Positions 22,580 to 34,730 of a stretch of DNA of 64,000 nt are shown piece after piece (position 1 is the first letter of the stretch; each line of letters starts with the position of its first letter). The DNA comes from Takakia lepidozioides (lineage: Eukaryota > Streptophyta > Takakiopsida > Takakiales > Takakiaceae): positions 43,214,001 to 43,278,000 of the forward strand of contig CM060731.1 of the NCBI GenBank assembly GCA_030704615.1, in the 5' to 3' direction. The notes beneath the pieces were generated by a model. It made no database searches. It had not been told where the DNA came from and saw nothing but the letters and a program-made list of their open reading frames with translations. The translations under genes were made by a program, and so were the position numbers.

Positions 22580-22625
22580 TCTTAGAATTCGTCGCCAGTA
22601 GTGCGGAGCAACGCGAAGCCCTAGT
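22580..22625 (+). mobile_element. Helitron-like 3' terminus, copy 2
   Basis: Second, same-orientation copy of the 16839-16885 terminus, ending CTAGT at 22621-22625 and followed by unrelated sequence. The pair brackets a 5.7-kb interval holding the second PPR locus. Confidence 0.4.
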
Positions 22626-22671
22626 AAGGTAATGGCAGAATGTAGGGTGAAATGTGAGGGGATATTTGACA

Positions 22672-22853
22672 ACCAGCATGTAGCCCACTGGTAATGAGCA
22701 CATACAACGTTGGATGTGGTTGTGGGTTCAAACCACGGTCTGGTGTGTCATGAAGGTGTCCACCTTTCAGCTGAAGGCAATTGCCCTTGTGGTGAAGAGA
22801 AGCCATAAGTTACGCTCCCTTCGGGAGGCGTCATACATTTTTTTTTTGAGGGG
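22672..22853 (+). mobile_element. tRNA-derived SINE, copy A
   Basis: A-box GTAGCCCACTGGTAATGAGC (22680-22699) and B-box GTGGGTTCAAACCAC (22722-22736) form an internal Pol III promoter with tRNA spacing. The body continues to CTTCGGGAGGCGTCATACAT and a T-run. A second member lies at 44772-44912 (GTAGCCCAGTGGTAATGGCC, GTGGGTTCAATCC, and AGGAGTCATATATTATTATT at its 3' end). Confidence 0.65.
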
Positions 22854-25316
22854 TATAAACGTATTAACTTATCTTCCGAAAGTTGACCCGATGAAGATGA
22901 CTAGAAGAAGAGCAACAAGGAGATGATCTTTGTACAATGAAGAGCAAGGATGTTGACCCATGACCATTTGGTTGGAGTGTTTGAGCTTCATAGGGCCACC
23001 CATGACGAAGGGTCTATATAATCACATTCTACACGAGACCTATTGGAACCCCAACAACAATAATTGGAAGTTTCCAATTTGAACAAGTCACATCCTAGAG
23101 TATGAGAGAAGTGCGACCAGGTGTGAGAGTAGCTAATTACTAATTACGGTTGATGACATAAAATTGATTGGATGTTTATTTGTGCATAGAGATGAAAAAC
23201 AAAACTTCAGTTGTTATGTTAATTTGAAAATCATCCATCAATTTTGTTCTTTATAAAATCTCCAAGGATTCTAGATCTGAAAATTAGTGTGACAGAACTC
23301 AATGGCATCACTTAGGACATGATATAAGAGTCTGGAAGTGTTCCACTCTATCAGTGAGCATCAATAAATCAGATGCTATTTATCTCTATCCTGTTGGAAA
23401 CTATACATTCTTTGCAACATTGTATATTGACATGTACATGAAATGTTTCTCTCATATATTGCTGTCTGATGAATCTACCCATCCTTATCCTCACCATACA
23501 ATTTGCTGTTCTGAAATTGCTCTGAAGTCCACATCAACAATGATCTCCTTCCCCTGCCCCGAAGGGTTCTCATCCGCCACCCTTTGCATCTTCTCCTGCA
23601 GGGTTGTTCATTCAAATTGATATAAGAGAGAGGCAAGAAACGATGGTGTTTGGAGCATGGCAGACAGGCCCTTTGTGGCCCAATCTCTCATCAGAAAACA
23701 AGCAGTGTGGGGGCCGAAAACAGTGTGCGTTGCCGCACACTGTTGCAGCTTCCAAATAGGGGTGTTTTGAACATGACATTTGGCCCTATGTGGCACATTA
23801 CCACATAAAAAAACAGGCAGAGAGGGGGCCAAGAAGGGGGCACAAACAGTGTGCGTTGCCGCACACTGGCTTGAAGGAGCAAGAGAGCCCTAAAGTGTCA
23901 CCTGTGCCTATAGGATAGTGTTCTTTGATATTAGGTTGGGGGGTGATAAAACGATCAAAGATACAGACCTTCAGATTAAATATGATGAGTGGTCTTGACA
24001 TGGATTTCTGATGTCCACATGAATCTTGTTGGATTTTATTTCCTCAATTATTCTTTGATGGAACAGTGTCCAGATATCTCACATTTCTTGTTGTATTAGT
24101 GGTTTCATTTGAAACCCTTGAGCTAGTGTCATTGGAGTTGCTGCTTGAGTCAACATGTACCCAAGCGTTATAAAATGGAGTGAATGTGGGAATGAATTGT
24201 TTGCCAAGTGTTCATCCATGCTCACATTGGTCAAGTTGAGGTATGTGTTATTTGCTTCTTGATGTGCATTAAGCACAGGAACTTGCAAGTGCTCTGCATT
24301 TTCCTTGTCTAGCTGCCATATGGAAAATCTGACCCTGACCCTTCTATTGGGTTATGGGTTGCTTGGGACTACAATAGTTTGAAGGTTGTGTTCTCATTCG
24401 TCATTTCTTGGATTTTATGAATTTTTGAGAGATCTCCCGGACCGACAGAGATGTCTCAAAATCTCTCTGACTAGCAGAAGTGGACAAGAGCCCTTCTGTG
24501 ACATAGAAAGATAGCTCCCGTTGTGGTATTGTGATGGTGGACACAAGAAATCAAAGCACAGATTCTTCCTATGCCAAAGCGTGGCACAGGAGAGTGTACT
24601 GCTCAACAATTTGGATGTGTTTCAGAAAGCCCAATTCAGCTGCCAAGCAGTGAGGGGGCAGTTTCAATACTGTCTCAGAGATGCAGAGACTAAAGTTAGC
24701 CTTGCTGGAATGGTGGGCTGCTGTTGGGCACTTCACCCCTGTTTTCGGCTAACTGTGAGTTTGGCTTGACTCTTGAGTTTCAGAGATTGGAAAACTATTC
24801 AATGCTATGTTGGCTGTTGCAATTGCCACCAAAGCTCCCTGGATACTGGAATAAACACATATAATGTTCAATCTGTGACAATCCATTTACAAAAGACAGA
24901 TTTTAACTTAATGCAAATTTGTGTGATTCCTTCTCTAGATGTTACCGTTTGAATACGTTATTTTTTTACCGACCCTATGTGACACTCACAATGTGACAAT
25001 TGCAAGACATGCCACCAACAAAGAATTCGTGCCTAAGACTCACTCTGCCAATCTGTTGCTGTTCCTCTAGCTCAAGTATGAGTGGAGGGGGATAGTTTAA
25101 GAGCAGTAGTCTTCAGGGGTAGGTACGACACTCTATTTATTAGTCCTGTGAAAGTGAGAAGACGCAGACCGACGTTTTCGTTTGCAAGTTCTACAGGGAC
25201 TCTCTCGGAAAATATCTGTAAACAAGCTGCTGCAGAAGTACAACCACAATCATGGGGTTCAGTATTTCGAACTGAATGCAAGCCATCCCGTAGGTTTCTC
25301 TGCCAACAACGAAACT
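22854..25316. other. Intergenic stretch, no gene supported
   Basis: Nothing coding was recognised apart from the hairpin repeat pair entered separately at 23640-23890. Open frames at 23354-23620 and 24521-24769 lack recognisable domains. 23210-23470 is AT-rich. Confidence 0.35.
23640..23890 (+). repeat. Tandem pair of ~125-bp units with a perfect hairpin
   Basis: Two units each contain a 9-bp stem hairpin (CAGTGTGCG, loop TTGC, CGCACACTG) at 23721-23742 and 23847-23868. Flanking sequence is also related (CATG.CA..C.GGCCCT.TGTGGC, AA.ACA.GCAG.GAGGGGGCC). Confidence 0.65.
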
Positions 25317-27314
25317 TTACTCATACAAATGGGCAGGCAACCTTTGGAGTGCCACAGCATGCAATGGCTTTGCCATGGAAAGTGTTAATCCGAATTTCTC
25401 TGACATGTCCAAAGTAGTGGGGTCCTGCCCAGTTGGAAGGGACCAGTCAAAGCTCTGAAGAAGGCTAGCAAGCATTATCTGAACCATGATAAGTGCCAGT
25501 GGCATTCCCGGGCATCCTCTTCTTCCGGTTCCAAAAGGCAAAAGCTGGAAGTGCTGGCCTTTCACATCAAGCTCAGGATGCTCCATGAATCTTTCTGGAT
25601 CAAACTCAAGAGGTCTTTCCCAGCTAGAAGGATCCCGGCCTATTGCCCATGGGTTGACGATCAGACGGGTTTTGGCTGGCAGAATGTAACCAGCAACTTC
25701 GCATGTCTCACGAGACTCGTGGGGAATCAGCAATGGACCCACGGGGTGAAGGCGGTAGTTCTCTTTTATTACAGCTTGTAGGTACTCGAGATTTGGGAGG
25801 TCTGATTCCTGGACAAGCCGAGTGGTTCCAACGACAGCATCTAGTTCAGCTTGTACGCGTCTCATAATATGAGGGTTGCGAAGAAGCTCGGCCATTGCCC
25901 ATTCTGTTGTGACCGCCGATGTCTCTGATCCACCAGCCAACATGTCCTGCAAGACATGAACACAAGAGTTTTGACCTGAAAGCTAGCTCTCTACCTGAAG
26001 CCAGATTTTTTGGGAATAGATCGCATTTAACATAGCTAGAACAGCTTCACTAGTACTGTAACTTATTCGGGACGAGCTGTCGATGATGACAGCTCAAGTG
26101 ATCATCAATTCAACAATTTAGTGGATTACATTCATATTAATCAAAACTTACCAGGATCACAGCTTGTATGGTTTCATCGGAGAGATGACCAGTTCCATCT
26201 TCTGTAGGCATGGTGAGCAACACATCAACAAAGTCTTTTGGTGTCTCCCTATTCCCTTTTTCCACTGATGCAGCCTTTCTGTGCTCGTCAATCCACTGCC
26301 TTGTAATAGTGTGCAGTGCGACCTGCGTCTCCCTCATACGCCCCTCGATACCTTGCAGCTTCGACACCCACGATAGATACGGGACGTAGTTACCAACAAT
26401 GAACATCCCGAGAAAGTGCGTTTGTTTGTCGACAAGTCCTTTAAACTGTTGCACTTCTTTAGACTGGCTTTCCACATCAATCCCGCCGAACCTGAGATAG
26501 GTGAAAATGGCAACTCAATACTAAGCGTCGATGACAGTCCTGAAGGATATGGTCTTATTCACGTTGCCTAAACTGTTGATAGCTATAGGGAGTACCAGGT
26601 TTCCATGGATGTCAAAATATATACAACAGAGAACTTTATATATGTTCTCATAATCTCCATTCAACAGAAAATCAAACGGCTTAGCTCATACATCACCTTT
26701 TGTTGATCAGCATGCGAGTCATGTTGTTAGTAGCCAACGACGACAACTTGAGGTTGAGGTCTACCACCTTTTCCTTCTGTGACTCCTCAAGGATGGCCTT
26801 CAATGTAGCAGCTATCTCATCTGTCCTTGCAGATCGAAACGATTCGATGCGTTTCTGAGTGAAAAGCTCAACCAGGCAGATCTTGCGTAAATGACGCAAA
26901 TAAGAACCTGAAGAAAACCCAATGCTTCGGTTATTTGAAGAAAGTATACACGAAGCCAAAGTCTTTGGACGATAGCTGGCAAACGCTTGATCATGAGTCC
27001 TGAGAAACTGTTTTGCCATCTCTGGAGTCGACGCTACAACAGTATCGTATGATCCAAGGCGCATACATCAGAGGCCCATATTTGTCAGCCAGGCGTGCCA
27101 ATGCCTGGTGCGGAAGATCGCCCAACACGGGTAAGTTTCCCAAGACAGGCCATGGGCGTGGCCCTGGTGGCAAGCGAGTGGGTTTTCTTAGGAAGAGATA
27201 CCCGTAGACTGCAATGGCGAGAAGGACGTCTATCAACATAAGAGGTAGCCCAAGTTGTTGTTGAGCCCACCGAACGATTCCTTGCAGGCCTGATGAATAT
27301 GTTTCCATGATCAT
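25317..27314 (-). CDS. Cytochrome P450, CYP71 clan (2-bp frameshift in exon 1)
   Basis: A membrane-anchored ER haem monooxygenase of plant specialised metabolism; the substrate cannot be told. Exons: 27314-26697, 26491-26152 and 25946-25317, GT-AG, together about 529 residues, a full P450 length. The N-terminus has an anchor helix ([20 protein letters not shown]) and proline hinge ([14 protein letters not shown]). Exon 3 has the I-helix AGGSETS, the ExxR motif KENYR, PERF (FDPERF) and the haem loop [10 protein letters not shown] with the Cys ligand. At about 27062-27066 the text runs PLMY/MRLGS out of frame: two bases are missing between CTGATGT and ATGCGC. The gene is therefore either a very recent pseudogene, carries a sequencing error, or uses the downstream Met, which would lose the membrane anchor. 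No other defect was seen. Confidence 0.85.
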
Positions 27315-27900
27315 CGGAGATCCAAGTTTGCTGCCAGATGCTGGCTCTATCCCTTGAACTGGAGTACCGATCCATAAAATGAGAACACTCTTCCTAGCGC
27401 CTTACAGCTCTACCTTCCACCCAGACCTCTGCATTGAATATCCTGCCATTGTGTCGTGTCAAGTTCCTCGATAGCTCCTTCTGCTGCGTCACATCGAAGC
27501 AACACACGAACATTCCAACGTTCCTTCGACATTCAGCAAGCAAAGCAACACACGTCTCTAGAAGTCCTAGGCGTACGACTCAACCACCAAGATGGGATGA
27601 CTGCAATATCAACTTTTTATTCAAAATGTAAATCACATGGAAAGACACTAGACTGTTGACTACGCTGCACACAGTGCACTATCCAACTAAGCTACCATCC
27701 GGTAGTCAGTTCCATGGATTCATAAGTATATCTATAATATATAGAAATGTTTTCATATATATTTACTACAAATATATTTATTTGGACACATTGATGTCAC
27801 CCTTTGGTATAGGCTACAAATGGTTGCCATCAACGCAAACATCCTGGCTTTAGAGCTTCTCCAAGCCCATTGTAAATAGCCTGACAAGGATAAAATACTG
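27315..27900. other. P450 upstream region
   Basis: Promoter side of the minus-strand P450; no distinct gene. A TATA-like AT-rich tract lies at 27725-27785. 27640-27700 reads, on the minus strand, as a tRNA A-box-like TAGCTTAGTTGG, but no B-box was found. Confidence 0.35.
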
Positions 27901-27908
27901 GTAGCTAC
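27901..27908. repeat. Target site duplication GTAGCTAC, left
   Basis: GTAGCTAC directly precedes CAGTGTTGTG; the identical octamer follows the inverted end at 45382-45389. The octamer is itself palindromic. Confidence 0.75.
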
Positions 27909-28125
27909 CAGTGTTGTGCAGGTCCGGGTTTTGACGGTGGGTACCCGGCGGGTTAGGATCCGGGTTACCCGGACCCATGCTATGACCAAAAACCCGGACC
28001 CTGACCCGTGTTCATTTTAGAAATGAACCTGGATCGGGATCCGAACCCGCCTGCTGGGTCCAGACCCCCTTAAACCTACTACCCGCGGGCCAATGTAGCC
28101 GGTTAGGGTTAGGGTCAGGGTCTTA

Positions 28126-28832
28126 ATTTTAGATGGGGCATGCGGGGTCCACCTTAGATTTGGTAGGTTTTGTTATATCTGTGAGGGGACGAGTAGCTCT
28201 GATGCCCCAAACTTTCCTCATCACAGGTTTACCTTATTCATTCAAAGCAGCGATACTCATTCGTAGTATAAATTTCTGGCTTAAAATACCGTTGAACCGT
28301 TACAAAGATATCATAGCCAGGGTTAGTTATGGCTGGTGGCTGCATCATGGCCGTTCAAAAGATCTAGGGTTTTTATTGTGGTGCCACGGGCTTAGCCTGA
28401 CACGCCTCGCCACGCCACGCGTCAGGAAGGCATGCAGCTAGGGTTTGTGTAAAGTGGCGGCCTGACCTGGTGTCAGGCACTTGATGTACTCTGGTGTATG
28501 TAAATGTGGAAAGCTGTCTGAATGCGATACGTGTGTATGATTTTTGTCAGTTCGCTTGTAGAGATCCTCCTCTCGCGTGCATGCACGCTCCTCTTGTTCT
28601 TCCCCCCGTTGTTGAAGAGCACTTGAGAGGATAGGCAGATATTCGTCCTGCTTCTTTTATGGTGGAGGCGCGCCAGGTGTTTTCCTTGATCATTTAAACG
28701 GCGTGCTTAGGTTAAGATTAAGAGCTCATCGGTGTCTTATAAAGATGGCGGCAGCCCGCCACCCTGCAGTGTATTTGCTTAGTATTGAGTTCTCTCCATG
28801 CTTGCTCGCTAATCTTGCTTATGTTTCAGACT
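28126..28832 (+). other. Probable 5' LTR/leader of gypsy element 1
   Basis: Non-coding sequence before the first Met of the retroelement (28833). It contains AGTATAAATT at about 28266. LTR borders could not be set, because the 3' LTR is missing. Confidence 0.35.
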
Positions 28833-29032
28833 ATGGCGTCTCATGTGTCGATTACTAGAAGTGCTGTTAATCGTGAAGGAGAGAGCTTGCATGTAGAGCT
28901 TGATCTGGTCATTTCACTTTCTGCTTAACCTGCTAACCCTCCTTCTTCCAGCACGCCGCCTGGCACTCTTGCCTTGCCGGTGTTGCCGGTGCGTGGAGAT
29001 ATTGCTGTTGATTCAGGTCTTGTTGTCCACTT

Positions 29033-29041
29033 GAATTCACC
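29033..29041. repeat. MULE target site duplication GAATTCACC, left
   Basis: The 9-bp sequence is identical to 39629-39637 on the other side. Nine bases is the usual duplication length of Mutator-like elements. Confidence 0.8.
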
Positions 29042-29100
29042 CAGGGATGCCTCGGCGTGAGCCTGGTCACGTGAGCGCGTGAGCGCAACTGCGCTCACGC
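29042..29100 (+). repeat. MULE terminal inverted repeat, 5'
   Basis: Shares GGCGTGAGC at offset 13, then GTGAGCGCG and TCACGC with the inverted end at 39570-39628. Further GCTCACGCCACGTCA-like subterminal repeats follow. Confidence 0.65.
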
Positions 29101-29269
29101 CACGTCACCTTGCGCCAATGCCACATCACGGGGCTCACTCCACGTCATCACACTTGAAGACCGCGTCACCACGCGCCCAGGAAGAAGTGGAGTGTATTCC
29201 CGCGGATTGGCACCCTTTACCGCGGAAACAAGCTGGACGACATAATAAAAAGCAGTGATCATTCCCACC

Positions 29270-29640
29270 TGAAAGCAACAGATGAATAAAGGATGGATGA
29301 ATGTACAGTTGGATGATAAACAGATAGATGAGTGTGAAAAATGAATGTAGATGGATGAATGAGGGATGGATAAGAGTCAAATGGATGAATGTATAATGGA
29401 TGTTGAGCAATGAAAAACATTCATGACAGGAAGATGCATGACTAAAACTTTAGACGAATGCACAACGTATATGACATGAGTGTGGAAGGTTTGTGGGGTG
29501 GATTAAAGAGTACAGAGGATGAATGTACAATGGATGTTGAACAAAGGAAAACATTCATGAATGGAGCACGCATGAATACACTGTAGATGAAAGCACAATG
29601 GATATGACAAGAGTGAGGGAGGTTTGTGAGATGGATTCAT
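29270..29640 (+). repeat. GATGAATG-rich tandem repeats
   Basis: 29270-29400 is built of GGATGAATG-like words. 29390-29518 and 29519-29640 are two diverged units of about 125 bp sharing GAATGTA.AATGGATGTTGA and GGAGGTTTGTG-type ends. Confidence 0.55.
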
Positions 29641-32084
29641 ACATATTGCAATTTAAATGGTAGTTGATTCTTTGATTTTTTTTCTTTCCAAAGGAACAAC
29701 TACAGTGGAGGAAGGGGATTCAACGTTTTCCAAAGAGGATGAAACAGAATATTAAAAGAACATAGTTCAGTCTGACTCAGAGTCAGTACAATGTATCCCC
29801 ACTTCCTCTGCATCTAAGTATAAGTATTTAAGAACTCCGGATCTACGCTGGCTACACCTACGGCCGGGCAGTAAAAATTCAGGGGATAGGGACTCGGCCG
29901 CGTGAAGTGCCATTGCTTCGGCATAATCAGGAAGCAAAAAATTGGAAAGGGGGCTGTCGAAAACAGACTCGCCACAAATGACTGTATCTCCTGAAGATCC
30001 ACCGCTGTCTTTCCTGAAAGACAGCCTGAAAAAGTTATTACTGTAACTTTGATGTTATTGAGAAATTGAGTATGACTCCCAAAGTGGGTTTAGCACTTAC
30101 TCACATGAAAAGTCGTTGTCGATCTGCTTATCTTCAGGATCATCATCATTTCGAATTTGAATCCGATCAGTCTGTGTGCCTGAAGTGGAGCCAGACAAAA
30201 GGGGGAGGAGCACTGTGTTGTAGAGGTCAGAATCACCCTCCATGCCAAAAAGGCTTCTTCCGCCTGCCTTGCATGCATGGTAAGTTGCTCTTGTACCAGA
30301 CATGAGGACATGAACAGTTTGGTGGGGGGGATTTAAGCAGATGGAACCGGTGAAAGAAAATCAATTCGGAAGGGAGAGAACGAACCTGTGGACACAGAAA
30401 GATCGACCACCCGTGCAGAGTGGTGGCTGCATGACTCCAGCAGTATTTGCATGAACGCTGAGGATTTTTCCTTTGCACCTCTCCAGGGAGTGCCATCTGG
30501 TCTCTTCAGAGTCTGACTGGACTGCATGAAGTTGTGTAAAATGTCATCGACATGCGGCTCACAGGGGGGGTTGACGAAACAACCCTGGTCAGAAATCTCA
30601 AAGCTGCGGATGGAGGATAGTGTCTTTGAGGTGCGAATCCTCCGCAGGCAGATCGCCTCGAACATCCTCGTCTGCCAAAGATAGCAGGTTAGTGTGGTAA
30701 ACACAATCTATAGTGGAAGTGTGTACATCGGCTATTCAGAACTCAGGCACAAAACAATCATTTTTATCACGAATCGGTGTCGATCATGACAGATTCTTCT
30801 AGAGTGGAGCTGCAGAGAACATTGAAACTCATCATGAAAGCACAAGCAGAAGGGAGACGGCATACCAGCTGACCAGGGAAACCCCCTTTCACAAGGTAGA
30901 GGCTGTTCACACAATTCCATGTGCGCAAAACTTCAAACCCTGAAGACTTCAGGTATGATGCCAATGCCCGACGACTATCTTTGTCACATGACTGAAAAAG
31001 CAGAAGTGTCCCTGCATCAGAGAGGAAATTATTACAGAACCCGAACACCCAACTCCAGTAGTTGTCCTCGAATTTGTTCCAGCCTGGCGTCTTGCCCTTT
31101 GGAAGAACTTCTGGCACATCCTGGCCAGGGATATCGAGAATGACAATGTCAGCCGCATATGTTTTCTGCACACCGCACACGAAGGTGGGACCTGTGCTCA
31201 CCTGCAACAGACATGTTTTTTTTAAGAACGATGGCAAGAATGTTTTCAAAGAACCAGACTGAAATACTGCCAATGAAACTTTCAGAGAAAAAAGAAAGAA
31301 ACTGGAATTCTCACCAGATTGAGGAATGAGATTATGTTGTCACAGGTAGGCGAAGGCACCCCAGTGTATGCTCTCTTTCGACTCTGCATCATCGACAGCC
31401 AACCCTCATTGACAATTTTAATCTTTCCTGACGAATCAGAACGGGAAGGGTGTGGCTTGGCATCAAACACGCACTGAACTGTGCGGGTATATCTTCCAGC
31501 AGTGAAGTCCTGCCCACTCTCCATCTCCTTTTCTTCTCCTTCCCCTTGTCCTTTTCCTTCTCTTTGGACTTGTCTTTGTCCTTTGGCTGTGCTGGTGAGA
31601 TGGCTATGACATCAAGAGCCTTGTCTTTTGGTTTGCGGCCCGCCTTCTTTCCCTTCTGCGGCGTTCCCTGAGCATCAGGCTCCTTGGCAGCCAATGTTGC
31701 TATGTTTCGTTGGTACTCTTCGTCAGTCAAAGACGCCAGCATCTCAACGTTATTGTTCAAATATTTCATATGCTGTTCTTGAAAGGTCGTGTGCTCCGGT
31801 GGGCAGTCAAGGTACCACCCACAGTCTCTGAAGTGAGAAGGACTCCAGTCCTTCAATATCCCTGCAGTATACATGGTTGGATCGTTTGCAGGGTCCGACC
31901 ACATGTCAAGATAGTCTGGAATACCGCTCAGGTGATTTCCTTCCATAAGCACATATTTCGTGTATCTGTTAAACAGGAGATAAATCCCAACCCACCAAAG
32001 CGCGAAGTGAGTAAGATGCAAGTAGCACAGAATGAAAAAAACATGGATTGAAATGGCTCTGAGAACTGCTCCAAGGACCTTTTA

Positions 32085-32900
32085 GGACCACACGACAGCT
32101 CCGGATGTGAATGTCGTCAACGCCATTCAAAACATTCCATTCAATGATACTGTAAATACACCCTAATCCACGTGAATGCAAACTCTCGCTTTGGAATGAC
32201 ACAGACATAGAAGTGAATGTCGTCAACGACATTCACTTTGGATTTGTGAATACACTGCTAATCAAGCCTAATGATTTCTCAAAAGAGGCAAAATCATTGG
32301 ATGGAAATCAGAAACTCGAGTAAGGAACCCTCCCCAAAAACTCAATGGACATTCATAACGAACATAACACTGAGGACCTCATAATAACACTGGATGTGAA
32401 TGGCGTCAACGCCATTCACAAAATTACGAACAAGGAACCAATTAATACACCCTTAGCTCCCAATCCATGTAAATTCAAATTGTCGCTGGTGAATGACACA
32501 GACATAGAAGTGAATGTCGTCAACGACATTCACTTTGGATCTCTGATAACACAGCTAATCAAGCCTCAAGATTTCTCGCAAGAGGCAAAAGCAATGCAGA
32601 ACAACTGAATGTCTGCATTGACATTCAGCAAACTGAAGTGAGGAACCCTCACTGTAAACTCTATGGACATTACAAAAACTTACATAACTCTGAGGACCTC
32701 TCAACAACTCTGGATGTGAATGTCGTCAACGCCATTCAGGGACATTATCAATTCTAATCAGGGACACTATAATTACACCCTAAGCTCCTAATCCAGGTGA
32801 ATTCAAATTCTCGCTTAAGAATGACTCAGACAAGAAGTGAATGTCGTCAACAACATTCAATTTGGATCTATGATTACAATCCTTATGAAGCCAAATTATT
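32085..32900. repeat. Three ~300-bp tandem units in intron 5, each with two 24-bp dyads
   Basis: Units start near 32085, 32375 and 32690. Each has GGATGTGAATG at its first dyad, then AATTCAAATT.TCGCT, GACA.AGAAGTGAATGTCGTC, TTTGGATCT and GAGGCAAAA-like blocks. All lie in the intron between 31965 and 32941 of the ParB-methyltransferase gene. Confidence 0.75.
32107..32860. promoter_or_regulatory. Dyad cluster 1: seven 24-bp imperfect palindromes
   Basis: Sites at 32107-32130, 32213-32236, 32396-32419, 32510-32533, 32605-32628, 32716-32739 and 32837-32860. The best copies (32213, 32510) have perfect 11-bp arms, GTGAATGTCGT and ACGACATTCAC, around CA. 32396 has a compensatory change in both arms (GTGAATGGCGT with ACGCCATTCAC). 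The 24-bp length never varies. Candidate binding sites for a dimeric protein; the ParB-like product of the host gene is an obvious but untested candidate. Confidence 0.6.
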
Positions 32901-34730
32901 TCCCAAAAAGTGCAGTAGAGTTTCCAGTATGATATTGCACCTGTACACAACTCGCATCATGGCCCATTCTCCTCCAACCTGACTGTCAAAGTCGTTGGAC
33001 CGTAAAATGTTACCATCTTTGGAGAACTCCCGGAAAAAACAGTATCTCCAGGTGAGACCTCTCCACTTCCTTATGTATGCCTCCAATGACATTTGGGGAG
33101 GGGAAACAATCGAAATGTTCAAGTCCTTCAAAGTCTGATCCAGCACAATGACGGCGCGCTTTTCGAGCTGCAAATTGTATATTTGTCAGTATTGCAAATA
33201 AGATACTCATCACATAATTGAAGAAAAGAAAACGGCTTATTTGAATACACACCTGACTCCAAAATGTAGCCTTGTGGAGCCAGTTATCAAACACCAAATC
33301 ACTGATTCCTTCCACCTTTGTGCCAGGCTGTATGGTGCCTTTGGGAACTGATTCAAGTCCTTTACTGTCTGATCTGAGTTCCATATCTCCAGCCACCTTA
33401 TTTTTGTTTGTGGGTCGACCATGGATATGGCCAGCCGGTGCAATTTCTCCTGCTGCATCTCTGGATGCACATGCTTGTCATAGTGAGATTTGATCTGCTG
33501 AAGGAACTCATAACCAAGTCCAGGATCTACTATTCTAAGCTGTTTCCGAAGGCGGACATCAATTTGGTTCTTCGCATTTCAAACTCCTTTTTTATTGCTG
33601 CTTCCACACCCTTTGATGTCCTTAGTTCCTCTGGTGTAGTGCGGTAATATTCGGATTTTCCCTTCTCAGCTGCCTCTGCCAGTTCTTGCTGCATTGATTC
33701 AAATAGTGATTAGCACCGAAGGGACTACAAACATGTATTCGAAAAGTAAACTGAGTACAGACTCGGGCTTACCGCATACATGTACTCTAGAAACGCCTCT
33801 CGAGTCAAAGAATACCAAGTGCCTGCAGCTCTTCCTGTTTCGCACTTCTTGATTATATTGGGGGGGGGTACTGTCCGAAAATCATCCAGCTTCATCAGAC
33901 CAATCCTCTGAATTCGGAATAGTGTGTGGACCAAGCTTGTTGTCACATGCGATTTCTCTGTCGATCTGCAAAAACATTGGAAACATTGCATTCCTTAACA
34001 CTGTTTTTTTGGGATTAACAAGACACTACAGAGGGAATGAAATCTCTAGGATGACTTACTTGTTCACGTCGTGCATAGCTGTAAGAAGCCTAGCGATGTC
34101 GTTTCCTGGATCCAAAACCATTGCCTCCACAGCAACATGCTTGTCTTTGTCTTTCGCATGGTGTTTCTGGATGTATCCCATCCATGCCAGCAATCAGTGG
34201 TTGCCGTCCCAGACGTAGAACATGTGGTTGCAGAATTGCTGGGTGTTCTTTCCTATCATGAGGCCCAGCTCGAACTCCTCATTGGCATCTTTCCAGCACT
34301 CATCCCAGGTATCACTGATCTCTGGAGACACTAATGTGCTTTTCCCATTTATATCCGTCAGTGACATATAAAAAACTTGTGCACCAAGTCTGTATCCATG
34401 CATGAAATCACTCTCCAATTTTGTTATGTCATGGGAAAGAGGTGGACGCACAACAGGCATAGATATCATCCGGCACAGAGGGATGTCCAGACGCCCTCCA
34501 GATACGAGCATGTCCCTTATAACCTCCTGAGAGTTTACCTTCTGGAATGACATGAGTTCTTTCACCTTGTCAAGGTAGTGCACTTCAGATTCGTCTGCTT
34601 CATCGTTATTCTCTGAGCTTTTTCCAGACTCGTCCCCATCTCCAGATCCTTTCCCCTCTGATCCTGTAGGCTTGGACCTCACAGTTTTCTACATGATGCC
34701 ATTCAAATCTGACTGAGTAATGTGCAAATA

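Noticed and set aside
27640-27700. tRNA gene on the minus strand
   Set aside because: An A-box-like word is present, but no B-box or cloverleaf was found.
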